The position numbers were made by a program, and so were the translations under genes. The notes beneath the pieces were generated by a model. That model was not told the DNA's origin. It saw only the letters and a list, made by a program, of their open reading frames with translations, and searched no databases. This document shows positions 23,816 through 31,671 of a DNA stretch of 35,091 nt, piece after piece. Each line of letters starts with the position of its first letter. The first letter of the stretch is position 1. Source of the stretch: Dehalococcoidia bacterium (GTDB taxonomy: Bacteria; Chloroflexota; Dehalococcoidia; Lucifugimonadales; VXLM01); assembly GCA_009841605.1 (NCBI GenBank), contig VXLM01000012.1:1-35091 (forward strand). The letters are read 5' to 3'.

Positions 23816-24808
23816 TCACGACACGGGCTGCCTGGCATGATCGAGGACGGGCGGATTGACGAGGTTGTCCGGCATCTCACCGTTGAAGACGCGGATCACC
23901 TCGGCGGCGGCGCGCTGCTCCAGTTCCAGGGTGGCCTCCTGGGAGAAGAAGGCCGTGTGCGGCGTGACGATAACGTTGTCGTGCTGGATGATCCTGTGGT
24001 CGAGCGTAGGGTCGATGTCGACCAAGACGTCGAGGCCGGCGCCCCCGATCTTACCCGTCGTGAGAGCGTCGTGCAGGGCGTCCTCGTCGATCAGCCCTCC
24101 GCGCGCGCAGTTGATGAGAAAGGCGTCGTCTCGCATGAGGTCGAACTGGTCGGCGCTCATCATATTCGCGGTCGGCGGAATCAGGGGTGAGTGCAGCGTC
24201 ACGAAGTGAGACTCCTGCAACAGTTCCTCGAGCTCGACCTTGCGGACGCCGACGGCGGCCATGTCCTCCTCGCTCACGAACGGGTCGGACGCAACCGTCT
24301 CCATCCCGAAGGCCCTGGCCTTTTCGGCAGCGGCTCGCCCGATGCGTCCAAAGCCCACCACGCCGAACGTCTTGTCCCGCAGCCGCATGATCCGGAAGCC
24401 GAGGCCGGCATTGCCCCAGCCGTTGCGCTTGGTGTCGTCGTTGTGCATGACGATGCGGCGATTCCATCCGAGCATGAGACCGATGACGTGGTCTGATACC
24501 TCGTCGACGCAGTAGTCCGGAACGTAGGTGACGACGATGCCTAGCTCGGTGGCGGTGTCCACAGCGATGTTGTCGACTCCCACACCGTAGCGACTGATGA
24601 CGACGCATCGCTCTGCCGCTCGTACGACGTTCTCGGTCACCTTGGCGAAGCACGTCATGATGCCGTCTACGTCTCTCGCGAGCTCGATGAGGGTGTCCTC
24701 ATCGCCTGAGGGCGAAACGATCAGCTCAGCCCCTCCGGCCTCGATGACCTCCCGTTCGGGGTCGGTCGTAGGCCAAACGTAGTCGGTTACTAACACTTTC
24801 TTCGTCAT
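23816..24808 (-). CDS. D-isomer-specific 2-hydroxyacid dehydrogenase (CtBP/PGDH-like)
   Basis: This NAD-dependent dehydrogenase interconverts a 2-hydroxyacid and a 2-oxoacid; the substrate is unknown. The 330 residues contain SRYGVGVDNIAVDTATELGI and PDYCVDEVSDHVIGLML, then the NAD-binding GVVGFGRIGRAAAEKARAFG. Catalytic Arg236 is in NCARGGLIDEDAL and His284 in TPHTAFFSQEA. Where the family has the acid Glu in xxEP, this protein has LDVLVDIDP: one residue longer and with Asp264/Asp266 instead of Glu. ATG 24808 follows GGGAG by seven bases, and a TACAAT -10-like element lies at 24845-24850. It stands alone between two repeat-rich spacers. It resembles the prokaryotic C-terminal-binding-protein-like group more than SerA, since there is no ACT domain. 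Confidence 0.88.
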   Translation of the reverse strand: MTKKVLVTDYVWPTTDPEREVIEAGGAELIVSPSGDEDTLIELARDVDGIMTCFAKVTENVVRAAERCVVISRYGVGVDNIAVDTATELGIVVTYVPDYCVDEVSDHVIGLMLGWNRRIVMHNDDTKRNGWGNAGLGFRIMRLRDKTFGVVGFGRIGRAAAEKARAFGMETVASDPFVSEEDMAAVGVRKVELEELLQESHFVTLHSPLIPPTANMMSADQFDLMRDDAFLINCARGGLIDEDALHDALTTGKIGGAGLDVLVDIDPTLDHRIIQHDNVIVTPHTAFFSQEATLELEQRAAAEVIRVFNGEMPDNLVNPPVLDHARQPVS

Positions 24809-24850
24809 GATCGCGCTCCCATCGTGGACTCATTTGCGAACGCCATTGTA

Positions 24851-25600
24851 GCGCATTAAAGAACGATTGCCCTGATGCTCAATTGGGTAACTGTTCAGAG
24901 TCGATAAGACTTGCACGAATTGTCCCCCTCTGGCATTCTCACGAGCACAGCGACGAAGAATCTTCAATCTCTCTCCCACTGGGGGAGAGATTAAAGAGAG
25001 GGAGTCTTCGCGATTTAACTCACGAAGACTGAACGGTTACCTCCTACCCCGTCTTGACATTCGAGAACGCAAGTTCTATCATTGCTCTACGCTTATAGAT
25101 TATTCCGTCCGGCATCCCCTCGGCATCGCGACCGGCCGATAGAGCCCCATTCCTTCTCTCCCGTTCGAGAGAGAGCCTACCCCGTACTCGATATGGGGGT
25201 TGGGGTGAGGGAATCACTCCAACAATTCGACGGAACTTGAGAAGAGTGGCGCAAAATGGCACATCTACAGCAAAGGTCTTTAGGAGCGCCGCCCGATACT
25301 GCCGGTACGCCCTCACACAAATTAGAGGAAAACATACCTGCACAGGGGTCTGCGATACGCTTGGCGCAGTGACAAAACGGTGGCAATCGAGTTGCCACCT
25401 GTGCCACTCTGGAGCCCCAATCCCACGAAACAACGAAGTGCCCCCATCAAAGGGCCGCTGTCCACCCAACTGCGTCGTCCGTACAGGGTGCATTTTGACT
25501 TTAGGCACTCGTCACTCCGGCGTTGGCCGAAATCCAGACGGTGTGAGAGGCTCTCCCAAGTCAGGCTCTTAGCAAATTGCGGTTGCCCTGGCCCTTAAGG
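24851..25600. other. Gene-free, repeat-bearing spacer before the pyr operon
   Basis: I see no supported gene here. It contains a perfect hairpin TCTCTCCC/GGGAGAGA with loop ACTGG (24970-24990). A second structured patch (about 25150-25220) is rich in TCTCTC, CTACCCC and GGGGTTGGGGTGAGGG strings of the kind found in dispersed miniature repeats. A REP-like half near 25508-25540 reads GTCACTCCGGCGTTGGCCG. The longest minus-strand frame (25044-25508) is a read-through of these repeats. Confidence 0.55.
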
Positions 25601-25609
25601 AAGAAAGGC

Positions 25610-25639
25610 TTGCGCGCTCACATCCATTCGGTCTAGAAT
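25610..25639 (+). promoter_or_regulatory. Promoter candidate of the pyr operon
   Basis: A -35 TTGCGC (25610-25615) and a -10 TAGAAT (25634-25639) are separated by 18 bases. Transcription would start near 25646, giving a leader of about 120 bases that contains the PyrR site and the terminator. Confidence 0.5.
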
Positions 25640-25659
25640 GTCTGCAAATCAATCCAGCG

Positions 25660-25766
25660 ACCTTTAAGGCAGTCCCGCGAGGCTGGCAAGGCGTGAACGG
25701 CAACGTCCATCTGTAAGATGGGCGACCATCTACGGCCCTCTGCCACCTCCGGCAAGAGGGTTTTTT
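25660..25766 (+). promoter_or_regulatory. PyrR-responsive attenuator leader of the pyr operon
   Basis: The segment AGTCCCGCGAGGCT (25671-25684) matches the PyrR binding-loop consensus ARUCCNGNGAGGYU at every position. It is flanked by CCTTTAAGGC on the left and GGCAAGG on the right, which can pair as the binding stem. In characterised systems PyrR bound to UMP stabilises this anti-antiterminator hairpin and lets the downstream terminator form. So high pyrimidine levels should switch this operon off. The terminator at 25736-25766 and pyrR itself follow directly, which fits autoregulation. Confidence 0.88.
25736..25766 (+). terminator. Attenuator terminator overlapping the pyrR ribosome site
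   Basis: CCCTCTGCC and GGCAAGAGGG form the stem (one bulged base) around a six-base loop, followed by six T. The 3' arm contains AAGAGGG, seven bases before the GTG start of pyrR, and is the only visible ribosome site. So hairpin formation should also hide the pyrR start region. Confidence 0.85.
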
Positions 25767-25767
25767 C

Positions 25768-26346
25768 GTGGCTGAATCGTCTTCAAACGCAGCAGGCGCG
25801 GCATCCCAAACAGGTGGCCGGCAGGTGCTCGACCGCGAGCAGGTTCGTCGCGCTCTCATCCGTATCGCCCACGAGATCCTCGAAGGAAACGTGCGCGAAC
25901 CGGACATCGTTATCGTCGGCATTCATTCGGGGGGCGTTCACCTCGCCGAGCGGACAGCCGACCTCATTGCCGAGTTCGAGGGGACCAAGCCGCCCGTCGG
26001 CCAGCTCGACATCGGACTCTATCGGGACGATCTGCGTCGACGGGGCCGCCCGGTCATGCGTCCAACAAGTATCCCCGTGCCGATTGAGGGACGGCCGGTG
26101 GTCCTCATCGACGACGTGCTGTACACCGGACGCACCGTTCGCGCCGCCATGGACGCTCTCAACGACTTTGGGCGACCCAGCCGCGTGCAGCTCGCCGTCC
26201 TGATCGACCGGGGCCACCGGGAGCTGCCGATCCGCGCCGACTACGTGGGGCGGAACATCCCGACATCGCTCGATGAGGAGGTGCGGGTGCATCTCCGAGA
26301 GACGGGCAGCGACGACGAGGTCGTCCTGCTGAGGAGGCGAGCATGA
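25768..26346 (+). CDS. pyrR: PyrR: pyr operon attenuation regulator / uracil phosphoribosyltransferase
   Basis: This RNA-binding attenuator protein with a type I phosphoribosyltransferase fold has 192 residues. The PRPP-binding loop [17 protein letters not shown] is at about 112-128. [19 protein letters not shown] and [13 protein letters not shown] are typical of PyrR, as is the basic [11 protein letters not shown] stretch. A Ser/Ala-rich N-terminal extension of about 14 residues is unusual. The start is GTG 25768, straight after the terminator T-run. The stop overlaps pyrB by four bases. The perfect PyrR box upstream makes the regulator role secure; UPRT activity is likely but not certain. 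Confidence 0.95.
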   Translation: MAESSSNAAGAASQTGGRQVLDREQVRRALIRIAHEILEGNVREPDIVIVGIHSGGVHLAERTADLIAEFEGTKPPVGQLDIGLYRDDLRRRGRPVMRPTSIPVPIEGRPVVLIDDVLYTGRTVRAAMDALNDFGRPSRVQLAVLIDRGHRELPIRADYVGRNIPTSLDEEVRVHLRETGSDDEVVLLRRRA

Positions 26347-27350
26347 CTTCGAGAGGTTCCGGTCTCGCGATGGACGCGAAGGCTTCACAGTCCCATCTGG
26401 CGAACCGCCGTCATGTGCTCGATCTCGACGACTTCTCCCGCGAGGAGATCGCGGAAGTCCTGCAGAACGCGGACGTGATGAAGGAAGTCCTGAACCGCGA
26501 CATCCGCAAGGTGCCCACGCTGCGGGGTAAAACGATCTATACGCTCTTCTACGAGGCAAGCACTCGGACGCGGGCCTCGTTCGAGCAGGCCGGCAAGGTG
26601 ATGAGCGCGGACGTGATCAACGTGTCCGCCGGGGGGTCGAGCGTCGAGAAGGGCGAGTCGCTCTACGACACGGCCCTGACGCTCCAGGCCATGAACGCCG
26701 ACATGATCATCATGCGGCACTCACACCCGGGCGCGCCGTATTTCCTGGCCCGGAACCTCGATGCGCCGATCATCAACGCGGGCGACGGCGCACATAGCCA
26801 TCCGACTCAGGCGCTTCTGGACATATACACAATACAGTCGCACTTGGGACGAATCGAGGGACTCAAGGTGGCAATAGTCGGCGACATCCTGTACAGCCGC
26901 GTGGTGCGCTCGAATCTCTGGGGCCTCACCAAGATGGGGGCGCATGTGACCTTGTGCGGACCGCCGACGCTGATGCCGCTCGACTTTCTTAAGGACTTCC
27001 CGGAGGAACACCCCTTCGCCGGAGTTACCGTAGAGAACAGCGTCGATGCCGCCGTAGATGAAGCCGACGTCGTAATGGCGCTCCGACTCCAGGTCGAACG
27101 GCAGAGGGCGGGCCACCTGCCGAGCCTACGCGAGTATTCCCGGATATACGGCGTCAATGCTAATCGAATGAAGCTGGCAAAACCCAACGCTCTCGTCATG
27201 CATCCGGGCCCCATGAACGAGGGGGTGGAGATCACTGCCGACGTAGCGCACGGGGCCGCATCGGTCATCGAGGAGCAGGTTACCAACGGCGTCGCCGTGC
27301 GGATGGCCTTGCTCTACAGCCTCGTGGCTTCCAACGGGGGCGAGGAGTGA
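26343..27350 (+). CDS. pyrB: Aspartate carbamoyltransferase catalytic subunit
   Basis: This enzyme joins carbamoyl phosphate and aspartate to N-carbamoylaspartate, the first committed step of pyrimidine synthesis. The 335 residues show the carbamoyl-phosphate motif [18 protein letters not shown], then [42 protein letters not shown] and [12 protein letters not shown]. The length is slightly above the usual 300-310 because of a short N-terminal extension (about 20 residues); ATG in GLAMDAK is an alternative start. AGGAGG lies seven bases upstream, inside the end of pyrR. No pyrI regulatory subunit is visible. The stop overlaps the Nudix start by four bases. Confidence 0.96.
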   Translation: MTSRGSGLAMDAKASQSHLANRRHVLDLDDFSREEIAEVLQNADVMKEVLNRDIRKVPTLRGKTIYTLFYEASTRTRASFEQAGKVMSADVINVSAGGSSVEKGESLYDTALTLQAMNADMIIMRHSHPGAPYFLARNLDAPIINAGDGAHSHPTQALLDIYTIQSHLGRIEGLKVAIVGDILYSRVVRSNLWGLTKMGAHVTLCGPPTLMPLDFLKDFPEEHPFAGVTVENSVDAAVDEADVVMALRLQVERQRAGHLPSLREYSRIYGVNANRMKLAKPNALVMHPGPMNEGVEITADVAHGAASVIEEQVTNGVAVRMALLYSLVASNGGEE

Positions 27351-27709
27351 CAACCGTGATCGAACCGCAACTCCGCGACCGTGCTACGGCGGTCGTGATA
27401 CGCGACGGCAAGGTGTTGCTGGTGCATGGCCGCAATCCCACCTTCGCAATGCCGGGAGGCGGCATCGAGCCGGGAGAATCCGCAGACTGCGCCGCAATGA
27501 GAGAGCTGTTCGAGGAAACGGGTCTGAAGGCATCGCAAACCAAGTTCCTGTTCATTCTGGAAACCGCAATCCACAGGCACCACGTGTTTCTCATTGAGGC
27601 CGACGGCGAGGTGGATGCGGGACCCGAAATCAACGAGTTCCGTTGGTGGGACAAGAAGGAGAACCTTCCCATCTACTCCCACGTTGAATCTATCCTCGAA
27701 AGGCTCTGA
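27347..27709 (+). CDS. Nudix hydrolase within the pyrimidine operon
   Basis: The product has 120 residues, a single Nudix domain. The Nudix box runs from about 41 to 63: [19 protein letters not shown] followed by ETGL, with the REXXEE metal-binding core intact (RELFEE). It would hydrolyse a nucleoside diphosphate linked to another group. The setting between pyrB and pyrC suggests a nucleotide or pyrimidine-related housecleaning role, but the substrate is not readable. GTG 27347 overlaps the pyrB stop (GTGA), and pyrC follows four bases after its stop. This tight packing implies coregulation by PyrR. Confidence 0.88.
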   Translation: MTTVIEPQLRDRATAVVIRDGKVLLVHGRNPTFAMPGGGIEPGESADCAAMRELFEETGLKASQTKFLFILETAIHRHHVFLIEADGEVDAGPEINEFRWWDKKENLPIYSHVESILERL

Positions 27710-27713
27710 GTCT

Positions 27714-29060
27714 ATGACCTCCGTAAGACCAATACTCATCAAGGGCGGCCGCGTGATTGACCCCTCGCAAGGCATTGATAGGATCGCGGACGTGGTGATC
27801 GCGGACGGCAAGATCCTAGGCGTTGACGGCGGTATCGAGTTAGAAGACTCGGAAGTCATCGACGCGACGGAGATGGTCGTCTGCCCGGGCTTTATCGACC
27901 TGCACACGCACCTTCGGGAACCTGGCTTCGAGTACAAGGAGACCATCGCGACGGGCACGGCGGCGGCGGCGCGGGGAGGTTTTACAACCGTATGCGCCAT
28001 GCCGAACACGAGCCCGGTCATGGACTCGCGCTCCATCGTTGATTTCGTGCTGACAAAGGCGGTGGAAGAGGGAGTCGTCCGCGTTTTGCCCATCGGTGCA
28101 GTTACGAAGGGAAGCAAGGGCAAGGAACTCGCCGAGATGGGCGAGCTTGCGGAGGCGGGCGTCATCGGATTCAGCGACGACGGCCATCCCGTCTCGGACG
28201 ACAACATCATGCGTCAGGCGCTCAGCTACGCTTCGTCGCTGGGACTTCCGATCATCAACCATGCTGAAGTCAAGTCGCTCTCCGGCGGGGGCATGATGAA
28301 CGAGGGCTGGGTGGCGACGCGGCTGGGACTCAAGGGAATACCAACTTCCGCAGAAGACATCATGGTCGCAAGGGACATAGAGCTTGCCTATCTCACAGGG
28401 GGTCACGTCCATATCGCTCACGCCAGCACTGCCAGGTCGGTCGATCTCGTGCGGCGGGCGAAGGATAAGGGAATCAACGTTACGTGCGAGGTGACGCCGC
28501 ATCATCTGACGCTCACGGACGAGGCGGTGATGGGGTACCTGAGCACTGACGGACCGTTTGACACTCTCACCGAGGCGGCTTATGACACGGCCACTAAGGT
28601 GGCGCCTCCGCTACGGTCTCGCGGCGACATGGAGATAATGGTCGACGCCCTAACGGAGGGTGTGATCGATGTCATCGCTACCGATCACGCGCCTCATGGC
28701 ACGGTGGACAAGCAGACGACATATGAAGATGCCGATAACGGAATCAGCAATCTCGAAACGGCACTCGGCTCGGTGATGGTGCTGGTGCATGCCGACGCAA
28801 TTCCCCTACCCGTCATAATCGAAAAACTGACGGCGGGGCCTGCCGATTTTCTCGGACGGACCGATCTGGGGACGCTCAGGGCAGGCTCGGAGGCAGACGT
28901 TACGATCATTGACCCCAATGCCGAGTGGGTGGTCGAACCGTCTGAGTTCGCGTCCAAGGGCAAGAATACCCCGCTGGCCGGGGCGACGCTGAAAGGACAG
29001 GTGGTTGCGACGGTGTTTGAGGGGCGAGTGGTGTACCAGCATTCGGAGGGCTTCGTGTGA
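27714..29060 (+). CDS. pyrC: Dihydroorotase
   Basis: This zinc amidohydrolase closes N-carbamoylaspartate to dihydroorotate. The 448 residues from ATG 27714 match the long class I type. Metal ligands are in VDLHTHLREPG-like DLHTHLREPG, NHAEVKSL, HIAHASTARSVDL and IATDHAPHGTVDK. TTVCAMPNTSPV and ISNLETALG are further family marks. The frame is open upstream to 27594, but that part overlaps the Nudix gene and lacks similarity. It is separated from carA by 80 bases. Confidence 0.96.
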   Translation: MTSVRPILIKGGRVIDPSQGIDRIADVVIADGKILGVDGGIELEDSEVIDATEMVVCPGFIDLHTHLREPGFEYKETIATGTAAAARGGFTTVCAMPNTSPVMDSRSIVDFVLTKAVEEGVVRVLPIGAVTKGSKGKELAEMGELAEAGVIGFSDDGHPVSDDNIMRQALSYASSLGLPIINHAEVKSLSGGGMMNEGWVATRLGLKGIPTSAEDIMVARDIELAYLTGGHVHIAHASTARSVDLVRRAKDKGINVTCEVTPHHLTLTDEAVMGYLSTDGPFDTLTEAAYDTATKVAPPLRSRGDMEIMVDALTEGVIDVIATDHAPHGTVDKQTTYEDADNGISNLETALGSVMVLVHADAIPLPVIIEKLTAGPADFLGRTDLGTLRAGSEADVTIIDPNAEWVVEPSEFASKGKNTPLAGATLKGQVVATVFEGRVVYQHSEGFV

Positions 29061-29140
29061 AGAAGTCTACCTTTGCATCATTCTCGATTCCCAAACAATC
29101 CATCTGTTGTTACCCATCGCCACACGAAGGGCTTTGAATT

Positions 29141-30265
29141 ATGACACCACAGGATAACCTCGCCCACCTCGTTCTCGAAGACGGCTCCGTGTACCGCGGG
29201 GAGGCCTTTGGCGCCGCTCGCCCGGCTCATGGCGAGGTCGTGTTCAGTACATCGATGACGGGATACCAGGAGATGCTCACCGACCCGTCGTTTGCGGGGC
29301 AGATCGTCGTGCCGACGTACCCCCTGATCGGCAACTATGGAATAAGTGAGCGGGATTTCGAATCGGCGAGGGTGCAAGTTGCCGGGTTCGTCGTGCGGGA
29401 GTATTCGGCTCGGCCCAGCCACGCGCTGAGCACGTCTACGCTGGATGAGTTTCTCAAATCGCAGGACGTCACGGGCATCAGCGGCGTCGACACGCGGGCG
29501 ATAACTCGCAGGCTGCGCACACGCGGCGTTATGAAGGGTGTGATAGCCGTGGACGAGACGCCGGAGCAGGCGCTCGCCCGACTGGGCGAACTACCGGACT
29601 ATGGGGATACGGACTTCGTGCAGCAGGTGTCTACGGAAGAGCCGTACGACTGGGACTCTCCCAACACCACCACGGACGGCCCTGAGGGTCGGGACAGGCC
29701 ATACCGCATCCTGGTCGACGACTGCGGGCTGAAGTACAACATCCTGCGGATGCTCCGGGCGCGGGGCTGCGAGGTCAAGGCTCTGCCAGCCAAGAGCACC
29801 GCCGAGGACATCTTGAGCCTCAAGCCAGACGGAGTCTTGATGTCTCCCGGTCCGGGAGACCCGGAATTGCTCGATTACGCGGTCGATGCGGCGCGAGGGA
29901 TCGCAGGCAGGGTGCCCATCCTCGGCATCTGCCTCGGCAACCAGATGATCGGGCGGGCATTCGGCGGCAAGACGTTCAAGCTCAAGTTCGGGCACCGTGG
30001 GGCGAACCATCCGGTCAAGGACCTCGAGACGGGCCGGGTCTACATCACTGCGCAGAATCACGGCTATGCGGTCGATCCCGATTCCCTGCCCCCCGAGCTT
30101 GAGGTCAGCCACGTCAATCTCAACGACGGCACCGTGGAAGGGCTGCGGCATAAGACCATGCCGATCATGACCATCCAATACCACTCGGAGGCGTCGCCCG
30201 GCCCCTTGGATAACGAGTACATCTTCGATCGGTTCATTGATATGGTGCGGAAGAGTGATGTATAG
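29141..30265 (+). CDS. carA: Carbamoyl-phosphate synthase small (glutaminase) subunit
   Basis: This subunit hydrolyses glutamine and passes ammonia to CarB. The 374 residues have an N-terminal CPSase domain (AHLVLEDGSVYRGEAFGA, STSMTGYQEMLTDPSF, GISGVDTRAITRRLRTRG) and a class I glutaminase domain. The nucleophile is Cys264 in LGICLGNQM, with His348 and Glu350 in YHSEASPGP. The usual DFGxKxNI-type strand reads DDCGLKYNILRML, a mild variation. The length is normal. ATG 29141 starts 80 bases after pyrC. Unlike many genomes, carB is not adjacent: a toxin-antitoxin pair and a HAD gene lie between. Confidence 0.96.
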   Translation: MTPQDNLAHLVLEDGSVYRGEAFGAARPAHGEVVFSTSMTGYQEMLTDPSFAGQIVVPTYPLIGNYGISERDFESARVQVAGFVVREYSARPSHALSTSTLDEFLKSQDVTGISGVDTRAITRRLRTRGVMKGVIAVDETPEQALARLGELPDYGDTDFVQQVSTEEPYDWDSPNTTTDGPEGRDRPYRILVDDCGLKYNILRMLRARGCEVKALPAKSTAEDILSLKPDGVLMSPGPGDPELLDYAVDAARGIAGRVPILGICLGNQMIGRAFGGKTFKLKFGHRGANHPVKDLETGRVYITAQNHGYAVDPDSLPPELEVSHVNLNDGTVEGLRHKTMPIMTIQYHSEASPGPLDNEYIFDRFIDMVRKSDV

Positions 30266-30296
30266 TGATGATGCAACAATATGGTGAGGTGTCTTT

Positions 30297-30542
30297 ATGC
30301 GCACAACGATAACCATTGACAGGGAGTTGCTGGATGAACTGGTGGAGACGACCGGTGAGAAATCAAAGAGCGCAGCGCTGAACAAGGCTGCCGAGGACTA
30401 CGTACGTCGTGAGAAGCTCCGAGATCTCAAAGACTTCTGGTTAGAGATTCGAGCCGAGGACGTTCGAGATGAGGCGAGAGAGGCCGACCGACGGCGCGAG
30501 CGCTTTCTGGACAGCCTGAGGGGAGCGGATGGTAATAGCTGA
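30297..30542 (+). CDS. vapB: VapB-type antitoxin (ribbon-helix-helix)
   Basis: The product has 81 residues. The N-terminus MRTTITIDRELLDELVETTG forms the ribbon-helix-helix DNA-binding part, with KSKSAALNKAAEDYVRREK as its second helix region. A charged C-terminal tail (about 45-81) would wrap the toxin. ATG 30297 follows GTGAGGTG a few bases away. It overlaps the PIN toxin start by 14 bases, the standard antitoxin-first layout. It likely represses its own promoter, which could also affect the car genes around it. Confidence 0.85.
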   Translation: MRTTITIDRELLDELVETTGEKSKSAALNKAAEDYVRREKLRDLKDFWLEIRAEDVRDEAREADRRRERFLDSLRGADGNS

Positions 30543-30918
30543 CACGTCAGTTTGGATCAATGCGCAACGTATGCCGGAATCTAGTGATGGTCTGGAGTTC
30601 TGGAGTCTCTTCGACAGACGAGAGATATTGATAGCTGGCCCGGTGTTCGCAGAACTGCTTCAAGGTTCGAGAACACAGCGAGAGTTCGATACTCTGATGA
30701 GTCACTTCGATGCGCTCGACTACCTCGAAATCGATCATGAAACTTGGCAAATCGTTGCCCGTATCAGGCGCCACTTGAGCAAGCGCGGCTGTCAGATTGG
30801 GTTCTCCGACTCAATCACTGCCGCGCTTTCCATACAGCACGATATTCCCATATATAGTCTGGACGGCGATTTTGAGCGAGTGCCCAACCTGAGTCTCTAC
30901 CGTCCGGTGACGACGTGA
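30529..30918 (+). CDS. vapC: VapC-type PIN-domain toxin ribonuclease
   Basis: The product has 129 residues, a single PIN domain. The acidic residues for metal binding are all present: Asp5 in IADTSVWI, Glu42 in PVFAELLQGS, Asp94 in GFSDSITAAL and Asp112/Asp114 in SLDGDFERV. VapC toxins cut tRNA or rRNA when the antitoxin is lost. ATG 30529 overlaps the antitoxin gene, with AGGGGAGCGG as ribosome site. Its stop overlaps the start of the HAD gene by four bases (GTGA), so the pair is embedded in the pyrimidine transcript. The toxin looks intact. Confidence 0.9.
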   Translation: MVIADTSVWINAQRMPESSDGLEFWSLFDRREILIAGPVFAELLQGSRTQREFDTLMSHFDALDYLEIDHETWQIVARIRRHLSKRGCQIGFSDSITAALSIQHDIPIYSLDGDFERVPNLSLYRPVTT

Positions 30919-31631
30919 AATCATCGCTCTCGGACATCAAGGCGATATCGTTCGACGTGGATGGGACTCTCTGGGACTTCGAGGACGCCTTGCGGCGCGG
31001 TCTCGAAGCGGCCCTGCGAGAAGTCCGGGTGATTGATCCTGAGGGTACTGAGGGCCTCACGGTCGACCATCTCGACCAGGCGTGGATGGTGGAGCGCGAC
31101 CGGCAATGGGGGACGATCACCGACCTCGTGAAGCTGCGGCACGATGCCATGAGGCGGGCATTCGCCGGTATAGACACGCCGGACAAGGATCTGACCAATC
31201 GAGCCACCGACGCCTACCTCGAGGAGCGAAACCGCAACAGTCGCCCATTCGACGACGTTGTCCCCGGACTTGAGGCTCTGCACGGAATGTACACGCTCGG
31301 AACCTTGACCAATGGGAGCATGCGCCCGGAACGGCTGGGCTTGGAAATGTTCTTCGACTTCATCGTGATGTCGGTCGAGCACGGCGGCATCGAGAAGCCC
31401 GACCCGCGCATCTTCGAGATAGCAGTACGAGAGGCCTGCTGCGAACCTCACGAGCTTCTTCACGTTGGAGACCATATCGAGTATGACGTACGAGGGGCCA
31501 ACGATGCAGGCGTCAGGAGCGTCTGGCTCAATCGCATAGGGGAGAGTTCTTCATCGGATGTGAGGCCCGACCTGGAAGTAACGTCCCTGAGCGAACTTGC
31601 AGACTCGCTCTTGGGGATCAAGACTCATTAG
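30915..31631 (+). CDS. HAD-superfamily hydrolase (phosphatase-like)
   Basis: The product has 238 residues, a HAD phosphatase with a helical cap (about 20-110). Motif I is [11 protein letters not shown] (nucleophile Asp14, acid Asp16), motif II is LGTLTNGSM, motif III Lys is in [11 protein letters not shown], and motif IV is [19 protein letters not shown]. It resembles the YjjG/haloacid-dehalogenase-like group that can dephosphorylate nucleoside monophosphates. A nucleotide role in this operon is a reasonable guess but not proven. The likely start is GTG 30915, overlapping the toxin stop. carB begins 40 bases after its stop. Confidence 0.88.
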   Translation: MKSSLSDIKAISFDVDGTLWDFEDALRRGLEAALREVRVIDPEGTEGLTVDHLDQAWMVERDRQWGTITDLVKLRHDAMRRAFAGIDTPDKDLTNRATDAYLEERNRNSRPFDDVVPGLEALHGMYTLGTLTNGSMRPERLGLEMFFDFIVMSVEHGGIEKPDPRIFEIAVREACCEPHELLHVGDHIEYDVRGANDAGVRSVWLNRIGESSSSDVRPDLEVTSLSELADSLLGIKTH

Positions 31632-31671
31632 CGACTACTTTGATAAACACCACGCAAGGACTCAAATCGTA

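Noticed and set aside
25044-25508. A 154-residue minus-strand open frame in the spacer before pyrR
   Set aside because: It reads through dispersed repeats (GVIPSPQPPYRVRGR and SLERERRNGA type strings), with no domain, no ribosome site and no conserved context.
23102-25600. Possible CRISPR array from the repeated hairpins
   Set aside because: Only two or three unequal copies with irregular spacing and palindromic REP-like structure; no cas genes are present.
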